Source: Mesorhizobium sp. WSM4306 (GTDB lineage Bacteria; Pseudomonadota; Alphaproteobacteria; Rhizobiales; Rhizobiaceae). Taken from it: a stretch of 64,000 nt of DNA. The position numbers and the translations under genes were made by a program. Where the stretch lies: the NCBI RefSeq assembly GCF_007003975.1, contig NZ_VFTC01000005.1:62001-126000 (forward strand). The letters run 5' to 3'. Numbering within the stretch: the stretch's first letter is position 1; every line of letters begins with the position of its first letter. This document shows positions 9,974-17,698 of the stretch, piece by piece. Below the pieces are notes generated by a model. The model was not told where the DNA came from, did no database searches, and was given only the letters and a program-made list of their open reading frames with translations.

Positions 9974-12418
9974 ATGCTGACGGTCTATAATTGCATCGTG
10001 CACGAGCACGATCTGAGACTGGTCGCACTGGCAGCCCTCATTTGCGGTATTTCTTCCTTCTCGGCGGTCAATCTGCTTCGCCATGTCGACCGCTCAAGCG
10101 AACGCAACCGCTATACCTGGCTGATGATATCAGCCACTTCCACCGGCTTCGGTATCTGGGCGACGCATTTCATCGCCATGCTTGCCTTTTCTCCGGGAAT
10201 ACCCAACGCCTACAATGCGGAACTGTCGGCGCTTTCGCTCGCCGCTTCCGTCGCCCTGACAGCTGCCGGCATGTGGATTGCCACCTTGCGCCGGGGCATC
10301 GACTACGCCTTGGTCGGCGGCGCGATCCTCGGTGCCGGCATCGCCGCCATGCACTATATCGGTATGGCCGCTTTCGAGGTCGAAGGACGGATCGTCTGGA
10401 ACACGCTTTTGGTCGCCGTCTCGCTGCTGGCAGGCGTCACCCTCGCCGCACTGGCGCTGCTGGTCGTGCTGCGGCGCCCGTCCATGCAGGCGACCATCGG
10501 CGCCGCCGTCCTGTTGACGCTGGCGATCTGCACCCTGCACTTCATCGCCATGGGCGCGGTGTCGATCTTCCCGGACTCCTCCATCGAGATATCGCAGTTC
10601 ACGGTCGAGCCGGTATCGCAGGCCTTCGCCGCCGCCGCAGTCAGCCTGGTGATCCTGGTGCTTTCAGCCGCGGCACTGTGGATCGACCTGCGCTTCCGTC
10701 ATCACAAGCTCGAGGCTGAGCGGATGCACGGCCTCGCAAACGCCGCCGTCGAGGGCCTGATCGTCTGCGACGGCACCCGCATCGTCAGCGCCAATGACAG
10801 CATCGCCGCGCTCACCGGCATGGCGCCGGAAGCGCTGAACGCGATGCTGCTCGGCGACCTTTTCGGCGAACGCACAGCGGCCAGCATGTCCGACTGCAGC
10901 GGACAGGCACTGGAAGCCGAGTTGAGAAGCCATGACGGCACCGCCATCCCCGTCGAATTGATCGCCAGGAGCATCGACTATTGCGGCAAGCGGCACAGCG
11001 TCGTTGCAGTACGCGACATCCGCGAACGCAAGAAGGCCGAGCAGGAGATCCTGCGCCTCGCCCACTTCGACCCGCTGACCGGGCTCCCCAACCGCCGCAG
11101 TTTCTCCGGCCGGCTCGAGGCCGAAATTGCCGCAATGCACCGAGGCGGCAAGGGCGGGCATCTTGCGCTGCTGCTGCTCGATCTCGACCGCTTCAAGGAA
11201 GTGAACGACCTGTTCGGGCACGGCGCCGGCGATGCCATGCTGCAGAAGGTGGCGCTATGCGCCTCCGGCGTGCTCCGCCAAGGGCAGATGCTGGCGCGTC
11301 TCGGCGGCGACGAGTTCGCCATCATCGCCCCGAACCTTTCTGATCCGCAGGCAGCGGGCCGCATTGCCGAGGCGGTGCTGGCGTCGATGCGCGAGGAAAA
11401 CCGGCAGTCGGTCGGTGGCGGCCTGGTGTCTGCCAGCATCGGCATTGCGCTTTATCCGCTCGACGCCGACGAGCCGACAGCCCTGGTCAGCCATGCCGAT
11501 ACGGCACTCTATCGCGCCAAGGCCGAAGGCAAGGACACCTACCGCTATTTCGAGGCCTCGATGGGCGCCGAGGCGCGCGACCGGCGCGTGATGGAGCACG
11601 AGCTTCGGCAGGCCATAGCGCGCAATGAGTTTCGCCTCGTCTACCAGCCGCAAAAGGAGATCAGCAGCGGACGGATGGTCGGGTTCGAGGCGCTGATCCG
11701 CTGGCGCCATCCGCAACGCGGTGACGTGTCGCCGGTGACCTTCATCCCGGTGGCCGAAGACAGCGGCGTCATCATTCAGATCGGCGAATGGGTGCTGGCG
11801 ACAGCCTGCGCCGAGGCTGCCCGCTGGAAGGGCCCTCTCACCGTCGCGGTCAATGTCTCGGCGGTGCAACTCCACAACCCGAATTTCAGCCGCAAGGTCC
11901 ACGAGGTCCTCCTTGCCTCCGGGCTAGCGCCCGGCAGGCTCGAACTCGAGATCACCGAAACGGCGCTGGTCAAGGATATGCCGCGCGCGCTCGCCACCTT
12001 GCGACAGGTCAAGGCGCTGGGCGTGCGTGTGGCGATGGACGATTTCGGCACCGGCTACTCCTCGCTGTCCAACCTTCGCGCTTTCCCCTTCGACAAGATC
12101 AAAATCGACGGTTCGTTCATCAAATCGGTCGACAGCAACGGCCAGGTGGCGGCCATCGTGCGTGCCGTGCTGGGGCTTGGCCGAGGTCTCGGCCTGCCGG
12201 TTCTGGCCGAGGGCGTCGAAACACTGGGCGAACTGAAATTCCTCGACGCCGAAGCCTGCGAGATTGGCCAGGGCTATTATCTTGGCCGACCGAGCCCGAT
12301 CGAGGCGTTCAGCGACCTGACCGGCGTCACTGCGCCAGCTGACGACGACGCCCCGATCAAACCGCGCGGCGGCAGCATCCTGATGCTCGAACCGGCGGCG
12401 GCGCTTCGCTCAGCCTAA
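9974..12418 (+). CDS. MHYT-PAS-GGDEF-EAL membrane c-di-GMP protein
   Basis: Bifunctional-type cyclic-di-GMP protein (814 aa). The N-terminal MHYT sensor (residues about 1-240) has seven hydrophobic segments and three motif copies: THFIAM (64-69), MHYIGM (126-131) and LHFIAM (188-193), proposed to bind a metal or a diatomic gas. A PAS domain follows (about 250-350), then GGDEF with intact LARLGGDEFAII (GGDEF at 444-448), then EAL with GFEALIRW, DDFGTGYSSL and KIDGSFIK. Both catalytic motifs look intact. The RxxD inhibitory site before GGDEF reads RQGQ, so product inhibition is probably lost. The start at 9974 puts the first membrane segment close to the N-terminus. Its stop overlaps the convergent tlpA stop by three bases. 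Confidence 0.88.
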   Translation: MLTVYNCIVHEHDLRLVALAALICGISSFSAVNLLRHVDRSSERNRYTWLMISATSTGFGIWATHFIAMLAFSPGIPNAYNAELSALSLAASVALTAAGMWIATLRRGIDYALVGGAILGAGIAAMHYIGMAAFEVEGRIVWNTLLVAVSLLAGVTLAALALLVVLRRPSMQATIGAAVLLTLAICTLHFIAMGAVSIFPDSSIEISQFTVEPVSQAFAAAAVSLVILVLSAAALWIDLRFRHHKLEAERMHGLANAAVEGLIVCDGTRIVSANDSIAALTGMAPEALNAMLLGDLFGERTAASMSDCSGQALEAELRSHDGTAIPVELIARSIDYCGKRHSVVAVRDIRERKKAEQEILRLAHFDPLTGLPNRRSFSGRLEAEIAAMHRGGKGGHLALLLLDLDRFKEVNDLFGHGAGDAMLQKVALCASGVLRQGQMLARLGGDEFAIIAPNLSDPQAAGRIAEAVLASMREENRQSVGGGLVSASIGIALYPLDADEPTALVSHADTALYRAKAEGKDTYRYFEASMGAEARDRRVMEHELRQAIARNEFRLVYQPQKEISSGRMVGFEALIRWRHPQRGDVSPVTFIPVAEDSGVIIQIGEWVLATACAEAARWKGPLTVAVNVSAVQLHNPNFSRKVHEVLLASGLAPGRLELEITETALVKDMPRALATLRQVKALGVRVAMDDFGTGYSSLSNLRAFPFDKIKIDGSFIKSVDSNGQVAAIVRAVLGLGRGLGLPVLAEGVETLGELKFLDAEACEIGQGYYLGRPSPIEAFSDLTGVTAPADDDAPIKPRGGSILMLEPAAALRSA

Positions 12419-13110
12419 GGCGCGAGTGCCGCCTCTATGAGCCGCTTGGCATCCGGTCCCGACCATTCGGCCGGGCCATTCATATGCGCGACCAGGCAGC
12501 CTTCGCCGTCGATCAGCATGGTGACGGGAAGGCCTAGCGCCAGGCCGCGTGTCTTGACGTCGTTGAACAACGCCAGCGTCGAATCGCGGTAGTAACCGAG
12601 CTTCTCGATACCGATGTCGCCAAGGAATTTCTTCGGTTTCACATCGTCGCCGGCGTCGACATTGACCGCGATCACCTCGAAGGCGTCGCTGCCCTTTTCC
12701 TTCTGCAGCGCATCGAGAGCCGGCATTTCGGCACGGCAGGGCGCGCACCATGTCGCCCACAGATTGAGCAGCACCGTCTTGCCGGCATGGTCGGCGATCG
12801 TCATCGGCTTGCCGTCCGGCCCGTTGAAGGCCAGGCTTTTCAGCGATTGCGGCGGATCGGCGGGCAACAATGCGGCAACCTGGCCCGTGGCCGCGGCGGC
12901 GACCTTCTTGGCACGGTCGCTCTTGGCGGCACAGGCGACGTCGTCCTTGCCGCCGCCGGCGGCAGCTTGCGCTGGCGCGCTGCCGGAGGTTGCGTTGTTG
13001 CCAGAACCGCTCTCGCTGACATATACCGCGACCGCGCCCGCCAGCACGCCGGCCACCAAAGCGGCAAGGATCAGGCACGGGGCCGGGAAGTATCTATTGC
13101 CGTTAGCCAT
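12415..13110 (-). CDS. tlpA: membrane-anchored thiol-disulfide oxidoreductase, TlpA family
   Basis: Thioredoxin-fold protein (231 aa) anchored by one N-terminal helix (about 11-31), with the catalytic domain in the periplasm. The active site is WCAPC at 121-125, inside LLNLWATWCAPCRAEMP, typical of TlpA/ResA. TlpA proteins reduce periplasmic cysteines, for example during cytochrome oxidase copper insertion. A low-complexity Gly/Ala/Ser linker (about 33-55) separates anchor and domain. It is divergent from argH with 35 bases between the starts. The start at 13110 is chosen because it places basic residues before the helix. Confidence 0.82.
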   Translation of the reverse strand: MANGNRYFPAPCLILAALVAGVLAGAVAVYVSESGSGNNATSGSAPAQAAAGGGKDDVACAAKSDRAKKVAAAATGQVAALLPADPPQSLKSLAFNGPDGKPMTIADHAGKTVLLNLWATWCAPCRAEMPALDALQKEKGSDAFEVIAVNVDAGDDVKPKKFLGDIGIEKLGYYRDSTLALFNDVKTRGLALGLPVTMLIDGEGCLVAHMNGPAEWSGPDAKRLIEAALAP

Positions 13111-13145
13111 TATTCTAAAACTGCTCCGGAGCACGGGTTATAGCG

Positions 13146-14546
13146 ATGAGCGACAAGAAGGCCAGCAACCAGATGTGGGGCGGACGTTTTGCCTCGGGTC
13201 CGGCCGCCATAATGGAAGCGATCAACGCGTCGATCTCGTTCGACCGCAAACTCTATGCGCAGGACATAAGAGGTTCGATCGCTCATAGCGAGATGTTGGC
13301 GCAAACGGGCATTATTTCGGCGGCCGATCAAGAAAAAATCGCTCACGGCCTGAACACGATCCTGAAAGAGATCGAGGCCGGCACGTTCGAATTCTCGACC
13401 CGGCTGGAAGACATCCACATGAATGTCGAGGCCCGCCTCGCCGATCTGATCGGCTCGGCCGCCGGCCGCCTGCACACCGCCCGCTCGCGCAACGACCAGG
13501 TCGCGGTCGATCTCCGGCTTTGGGTCAAGGACGAGTGTTTCCGTGTCGCCGAGGCGCTGAAGGGTCTGATATCAGCCTTCCTCGAGCGGGCCGAGGAGCA
13601 TGCGGCAACCGTCATGCCGGGCTTCACCCACATGCAGGCAGCGCAGCCGGTGACTTTCGGCCACCACTGCATGGCCTATGTCGAGATGTTCTCGCGCGAC
13701 CTTTCGCGCGTCCGCGACGCCATCGAGCGGATGGATGAAAGCCCGTTGGGCGCGGCAGCCCTTGCCGGCACCAGCTTCCCGATCGACCGCCACCAGACCG
13801 CAAAGGCGCTCGGCTTCCGCGAACCGATGCGCAATTCGCTGGACAGCGTTTCCGACCGCGATTTCGCGCTGGAGTTCTTAGGTCTGGCAGCGATCTGCGC
13901 TACGCATCTGTCGCGGCTCGCCGAAGAGATCATCATCTGGTCAACGCCGCAGTTCGGCTTCGTCAGGCTATCGGATTCCTTCTCCACCGGCTCCTCGATC
14001 ATGCCGCAGAAGAAGAACCCGGACGCCGCCGAACTCGTGCGCGGCAAGACCGGCCGCGTCACCGGCCATCTGGTCGGCCTGCTGACGGTGATGAAGGGCA
14101 TGCCGCTGACCTATGGCAAGGACATGCAGGAGGACAAGGAATCGGTCTTCGACGCCGCCGAAACGCTCGATCTGATGCTGGCCGCGATGACCGGCATGGT
14201 GCGCGACATGACGGTGAACGCCGCTGCCATGAAGAAGGCCGCCGGCTCCGGCCACGCGACCGCGACCGACCTCGCCGACTGGCTGGTGCGCACGCTGGGC
14301 CTGCCCTTCCGCGAGGCGCATCATGTCACCGGCCGCGCGGTGGCGCTGGCTGAAGAGAAGAAGGTCAGCCTGGAGAAGCTTTCGCTGGAGGACCTGCAGT
14401 CGATCAACCCGGGCATCACCGAGGACATCTTTTCGGTGCTTGCGGTGCAGAATTCGGTCAAGAGCCGCACAAGCTTCGGTGGCACCGCGCCGTCGGAAGT
14501 CCGGAAGCAGATCCGCACCTGGAAAAAGCGCATCGCCAAGGCATGA
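13146..14546 (+). CDS. argH: argininosuccinate lyase
   Basis: Last enzyme of arginine biosynthesis: splits argininosuccinate into arginine and fumarate in the cytoplasm. At 466 aa it has the family's full length. The superfamily signature [12 protein letters not shown] lies at about 281-292 with the catalytic serine loop, and [10 protein letters not shown] and GFTHMQ(AAQP) are also present. It begins a co-oriented run with lptM and lysA. The stop codon lies inside GGCATGATCCCC, which resembles the edge of a dispersed palindrome, followed by the hairpin array. Confidence 0.95.
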   Translation: MSDKKASNQMWGGRFASGPAAIMEAINASISFDRKLYAQDIRGSIAHSEMLAQTGIISAADQEKIAHGLNTILKEIEAGTFEFSTRLEDIHMNVEARLADLIGSAAGRLHTARSRNDQVAVDLRLWVKDECFRVAEALKGLISAFLERAEEHAATVMPGFTHMQAAQPVTFGHHCMAYVEMFSRDLSRVRDAIERMDESPLGAAALAGTSFPIDRHQTAKALGFREPMRNSLDSVSDRDFALEFLGLAAICATHLSRLAEEIIIWSTPQFGFVRLSDSFSTGSSIMPQKKNPDAAELVRGKTGRVTGHLVGLLTVMKGMPLTYGKDMQEDKESVFDAAETLDLMLAAMTGMVRDMTVNAAAMKKAAGSGHATATDLADWLVRTLGLPFREAHHVTGRAVALAEEKKVSLEKLSLEDLQSINPGITEDIFSVLAVQNSVKSRTSFGGTAPSEVRKQIRTWKKRIAKA

Positions 14547-14554
14547 TCCCCGGG

Positions 14555-14625
14555 CATTGCGACAGCAATGTCCCGCCATTGCGACAGCAATGTCCCGAGG
14601 TATTGCGACCAGCAATATCCGGGGT
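14555..14625 (+). repeat. tandem small hairpins between argH and lptM
   Basis: Three units at 14555, 14577 and 14601 each contain a 6-bp stem: CATTGC-GACA-GCAATG twice (period 22) and TATTGC-GACCA-GCAATA once. The third unit changes both paired bases of the first stem pair (C-G to T-A), preserving the hairpin. Each is followed by TCCCG or TCCGG. A fourth partial unit (GTGCAATGCGCC) follows. The array is expected in the argH-lptM transcript. Function unknown. Confidence 0.8.
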
Positions 14626-14686
14626 GCAATGCGCCGAAAACTCGGTTAAAAGCGGCAGCACATAGAAGTTTCGGACGGATGGATCG

Positions 14687-14893
14687 ATGACCGCACGCAG
14701 GATTTTGGTGACGCTGACGCTGCTGACGGCGATGGTCGCCGTAACCGCCTGCGGCCGCAAGGCCGGTCTTGACACGCCCTATGAAGCAGCCGTCCAGGCC
14801 CGCAAGGACGCCGAGCGCGCCAAACAGCCCGTGCCGCCGGAGCCGGAAAAACCGGTCGTGGACAAGAAGTTCATCCTCGACCCGCTGCTCTAG
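14687..14893 (+). CDS. lptM: small LptM-type lipoprotein
   Basis: A 68-aa lipoprotein. The N-terminus has two arginines, a hydrophobic stretch and a lipobox VTAC with Cys22 as the lipidated residue, then GRKAGLDTPYEA, which is characteristic of the LptM/YifL family. In enterobacteria LptM helps the LptDE translocon mature. The gene lies between argH and lysA, its usual place in Rhizobiales. The symbol is by family resemblance. Confidence 0.82.
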   Translation: MTARRILVTLTLLTAMVAVTACGRKAGLDTPYEAAVQARKDAERAKQPVPPEPEKPVVDKKFILDPLL

Positions 14894-14959
14894 AGCCGAC
14901 GAGACCGGCTTAGTTTATCTGGGACCAGGTCTCTTGCTCCAACTTCCGGAAACACTCTC

Positions 14960-16228
14960 GTGAACCATTTCGACTACCGCGACGGCGTGCTCCATGCCGA
15001 GGACGTGGCGATACCAGGCATCGCCGCAAGCGTCGGCACGCCGTTCTATTGTTATTCGACGGCAACCCTGACCCGGCATTTCCGCGTCTTCGCCGGTGCC
15101 TTCGCCGGGCTCGACACGCTGGTCTGCTATGCCTTGAAGGCGAATTCCAACCAGGCGGTGCTGCGCACGCTGGCAAGGCTGGGAGCCGGCGCCGATACCG
15201 TCTCGGAAGGCGAGATGCGCCGCGCGCTCGCCGCGGGCATCCCGGCCAACAAGATCGTGTTTTCCGGTGTCGGCAAGACCGCGCGCGAAATGGATTTCGC
15301 GCTCGAGGCCGGCATTCTCTGCTTCAACGTCGAATCCGAGCCGGAGCTGGAATTGCTGTCGGCCCGCGCCACGGCACTCGGCAAGGTGGCGCCGGTCTCG
15401 CTGCGCATCAACCCGGATGTCGATGCCAGGACGCACAGGAAGATTTCCACCGGCAAGGCCGAGAACAAATTCGGCATACCCTGGCAAAGGGCGCGCCAGG
15501 TCTATGCCCGTGCCGCCGGGCTGCCGGGCATCAAGCCCATCGGCATCGACACCCATATCGGCAGCCAGATCACCGAGTTGCAGCCCTTTGACGACGCCTT
15601 CGCGCTTCTGGCGGAACTGGTCGGCGCGCTGCGCACCGATGGCCACGCCGTCGAGCACGTCGATGTCGGCGGTGGCCTGGGCATTCCCTACCGCACCGAC
15701 AACAGCCCGCCGCCTCTACCCGATGCCTATGCCGAGATCGTCAGGAAGCATCTGACAAAGCTTGGGGTGAAGGTGATGTTCGAGCCGGGCCGGCTGATCG
15801 TCGGCAATGCCGGCATCCTGGTCTCGGAAGTGATCTTCGTGAAGGAAGGCGACGCCAAGAACTTCCTCGTCGTCGACGCCGCCATGAACGACCTGATCCG
15901 GCCGACGCTCTACGATGCCTTCCACGACATCAAGCCGGTGGTGCAGCCGCCGGCCGACACGCCACGCATGGCGGTCGACATTGTCGGCCCGGTCTGCGAG
16001 ACCGGCGACTATCTCGGCCTCGACCGTGACCTGCCCCGGCTGAAGTCTGGTGACCTGATTGCCGTCTCGACGGCCGGCGCCTATGGCGCGGTGCAGTCCG
16101 GCACCTACAACACAAGGCTTCTGGTGCCCGAGGTTCTGGTCGACGGCGACCGCTTTCATGTCGTGCGCCAGCGCCAGACCTATGACGAGCTGATCGGCCT
16201 GGATTCAGTGCCCGACTGGCTCGCATAG
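14960..16228 (+). CDS. lysA: diaminopimelate decarboxylase
   Basis: Makes L-lysine from meso-diaminopimelate using pyridoxal phosphate (422 aa, full length). The PLP lysine is Lys60 in VCYALKANSN, HIGSQI binds the cofactor phosphate region, and the C-terminal block CETGD plus GAYG completes the active site across the dimer. It follows lptM by 66 bases and is probably cotranscribed with argH-lptM. Confidence 0.95.
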   Translation: MNHFDYRDGVLHAEDVAIPGIAASVGTPFYCYSTATLTRHFRVFAGAFAGLDTLVCYALKANSNQAVLRTLARLGAGADTVSEGEMRRALAAGIPANKIVFSGVGKTAREMDFALEAGILCFNVESEPELELLSARATALGKVAPVSLRINPDVDARTHRKISTGKAENKFGIPWQRARQVYARAAGLPGIKPIGIDTHIGSQITELQPFDDAFALLAELVGALRTDGHAVEHVDVGGGLGIPYRTDNSPPPLPDAYAEIVRKHLTKLGVKVMFEPGRLIVGNAGILVSEVIFVKEGDAKNFLVVDAAMNDLIRPTLYDAFHDIKPVVQPPADTPRMAVDIVGPVCETGDYLGLDRDLPRLKSGDLIAVSTAGAYGAVQSGTYNTRLLVPEVLVDGDRFHVVRQRQTYDELIGLDSVPDWLA

Positions 16229-16248
16229 AAGCCGCCGCGCCGGCTGCG

Positions 16249-16551
16249 CTAGAGCCGGTTCTGGATGAGCATCCTTGTGTCGGCGATCTTGTCCTCGTCG
16301 CGGCGGTAGAACGTCCATTGCTTGATGCGCTTGGGGCGCAGCAGGCCGGCCTGGATAAGCACGCGCATATGCTCGGAGAGCGTCGCCTGCGTAATGCCGA
16401 GCTTCTCTGCGATCAGCAGCGCGCAAACGCCGTCCTCGACCAGATCGCCGTCTGCCTGGGCCGGGAAATGCGCCCGCGGATCCTTCAGCCAGTCGAGGAT
16501 CTGCAGTCTGCGTTCGTTGGCGATCGCCTTGAAGACATCAACCTCTTGCAT
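16249..16551 (-). CDS. ArsR-type winged-helix regulator
   Basis: A 100-aa DNA-binding protein with the ArsR core: FKAIANERRLQILDWL at the N-terminus, recognition helix ITQATLSEHMRVL near residue 55-67, and the wing around KRIKQWTFYRRDE. The metal-binding ELCVCD motif is replaced by DGVCALLIAEKLG, so it probably does not sense metals by the classic site. It is divergent from the threonine dehydratase gene with about 50 bases between, so it probably controls that gene and itself. Confidence 0.8.
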   Translation of the reverse strand: MQEVDVFKAIANERRLQILDWLKDPRAHFPAQADGDLVEDGVCALLIAEKLGITQATLSEHMRVLIQAGLLRPKRIKQWTFYRRDEDKIADTRMLIQNRL

Positions 16552-16601
16552 TTAGCCATTTTGCCAAGTTACTAATTGCTGTCAATCCCAAGGAGATGGT
16601 C

Positions 16602-17543
16602 ATGACCAACGGCAGCAGCATCACGCGCGAACGCATTGCCGCGATGGAGCCGCGCATCCGCCCCTATGTCAGACACACGCCGGTGTTGCGCGTCGACATG
16701 GCCGATTTCGACCGGCCGCCGCTGGCGGTCGACCTCAAGCTCGAATGCCTGCAGCATTCCGGCTCGTTCAAGGCGCGCGGCGCCTTCACTAATCTGCTGG
16801 AACGGCCGGTGCCCGCGGTCGGCGTCGTCGCGGCGTCGGGCGGCAATCATGGCGCCGCTGTCGCCTATGCCGCCATGCGGCTTGGCCACAAGGCGACGAT
16901 CTTCGTTCCCGAAGTCAGTCCGCCGGCTAAGCTTCAGCGCATCCGCGGCTACGGCGCCGAACTGATCGTCGGCGGGGCCCGCTATGCCGAGGCGCTTGCT
17001 GCCAGCGAGGGTTTTGCCGAAAAGACCGGCGCCTTGCAGATCCACGCCTTCAACCAGGAAGAAACACTCGTCGGCCAAGGCACGCTCGGCCTCGAAATCG
17101 AGCAAGACTTGCCTGAGATCGACACGCTGCTGGTCGCCGTCGGCGGCGGCGGCCTGATCGGCGGCATCGCGGCCTGGTTTGCCGGTCGCATCAGGATCAT
17201 CGCCATCGAACCTGAAGGCGCGCCGACGCTCCATCGCGCCTTCGAGGCCGGCCACCCGGTCGATGCGCCCGCCGAAGGCGTCGCCGCCGATTCGCTGGCG
17301 CCCAAGCGCGTCGGCGAAATGATGTTCCCGATCGCCGAGGCCTTTGTCGAGCGCTCCATCCTGGTCACCGACGACGCCATCATCGCCGCGCAGAAGGCAC
17401 TGTGGGAGCGGGTGCGGATCATCGCCGAGCCGGGCGGCGCCGCAGCCTTCGCAGCGCTGTTGTCCGGCCGCTACACGCCGGCACCGGGCGAACGGATCGC
17501 GGTCCTGGTCTGCGGCTCAAACACCGATCCGGCCAAATTCTGA
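16602..17543 (+). CDS. threonine/serine dehydratase family PLP enzyme
   Basis: Fold-type II PLP enzyme (313 aa) expected to deaminate threonine or serine to a 2-oxo acid and ammonia. The PLP lysine is Lys57 in SGSFKARGA, the substrate loop is ASGGNHGAA, and the cofactor phosphate loop is VGGGGLIGG. It lacks the C-terminal ACT-like domain of biosynthetic IlvA, so it is a catabolic-type enzyme. AAGGAG spaced six bases before the ATG at 16602 sets this start over the one at 16596. An 18-base tandem duplication covers its stop codon. Confidence 0.85.
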   Translation: MTNGSSITRERIAAMEPRIRPYVRHTPVLRVDMADFDRPPLAVDLKLECLQHSGSFKARGAFTNLLERPVPAVGVVAASGGNHGAAVAYAAMRLGHKATIFVPEVSPPAKLQRIRGYGAELIVGGARYAEALAASEGFAEKTGALQIHAFNQEETLVGQGTLGLEIEQDLPEIDTLLVAVGGGGLIGGIAAWFAGRIRIIAIEPEGAPTLHRAFEAGHPVDAPAEGVAADSLAPKRVGEMMFPIAEAFVERSILVTDDAIIAAQKALWERVRIIAEPGGAAAFAALLSGRYTPAPGERIAVLVCGSNTDPAKF

Positions 17544-17568
17544 TTCTTGCCGAAATTCTGATTCTTGC
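17535..17568 (+). repeat. 18-base tandem duplication over a stop codon
   Basis: AAATTCTGATTCTTGC occurs at 17535-17550 and again at 17553-17568. The first copy contains the last codons and TGA of the dehydratase gene. It is probably a simple slippage duplication. Confidence 0.85.
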
Positions 17569-17580
17569 TTTGACTGAATT

Positions 17581-17596
17581 GCGGGTGGAAACCCGC
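17581..17596 (+). terminator. weak stem-loop after the dehydratase gene
   Basis: GCGGGT-GGAA-ACCCGC forms a 6-bp perfect stem with a tetraloop. No run of T follows directly, so termination is uncertain. Confidence 0.35.
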
Positions 17597-17698
17597 CAAA
17601 GCTCTTCAAGTTTTCCGGAACCGCCTCGCCTTTGCCGTGTTTGCTGGTAAACTTGCATTGGTTGAGTCCGGGCTATCCCGCCCGGGCAGGAAGGGCCG

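Noticed and set aside
14555..14625. CRISPR array
   Set aside because: Units are about 22 bases apart, too short for repeat plus spacer, lack unique spacers, and have no cas genes nearby.
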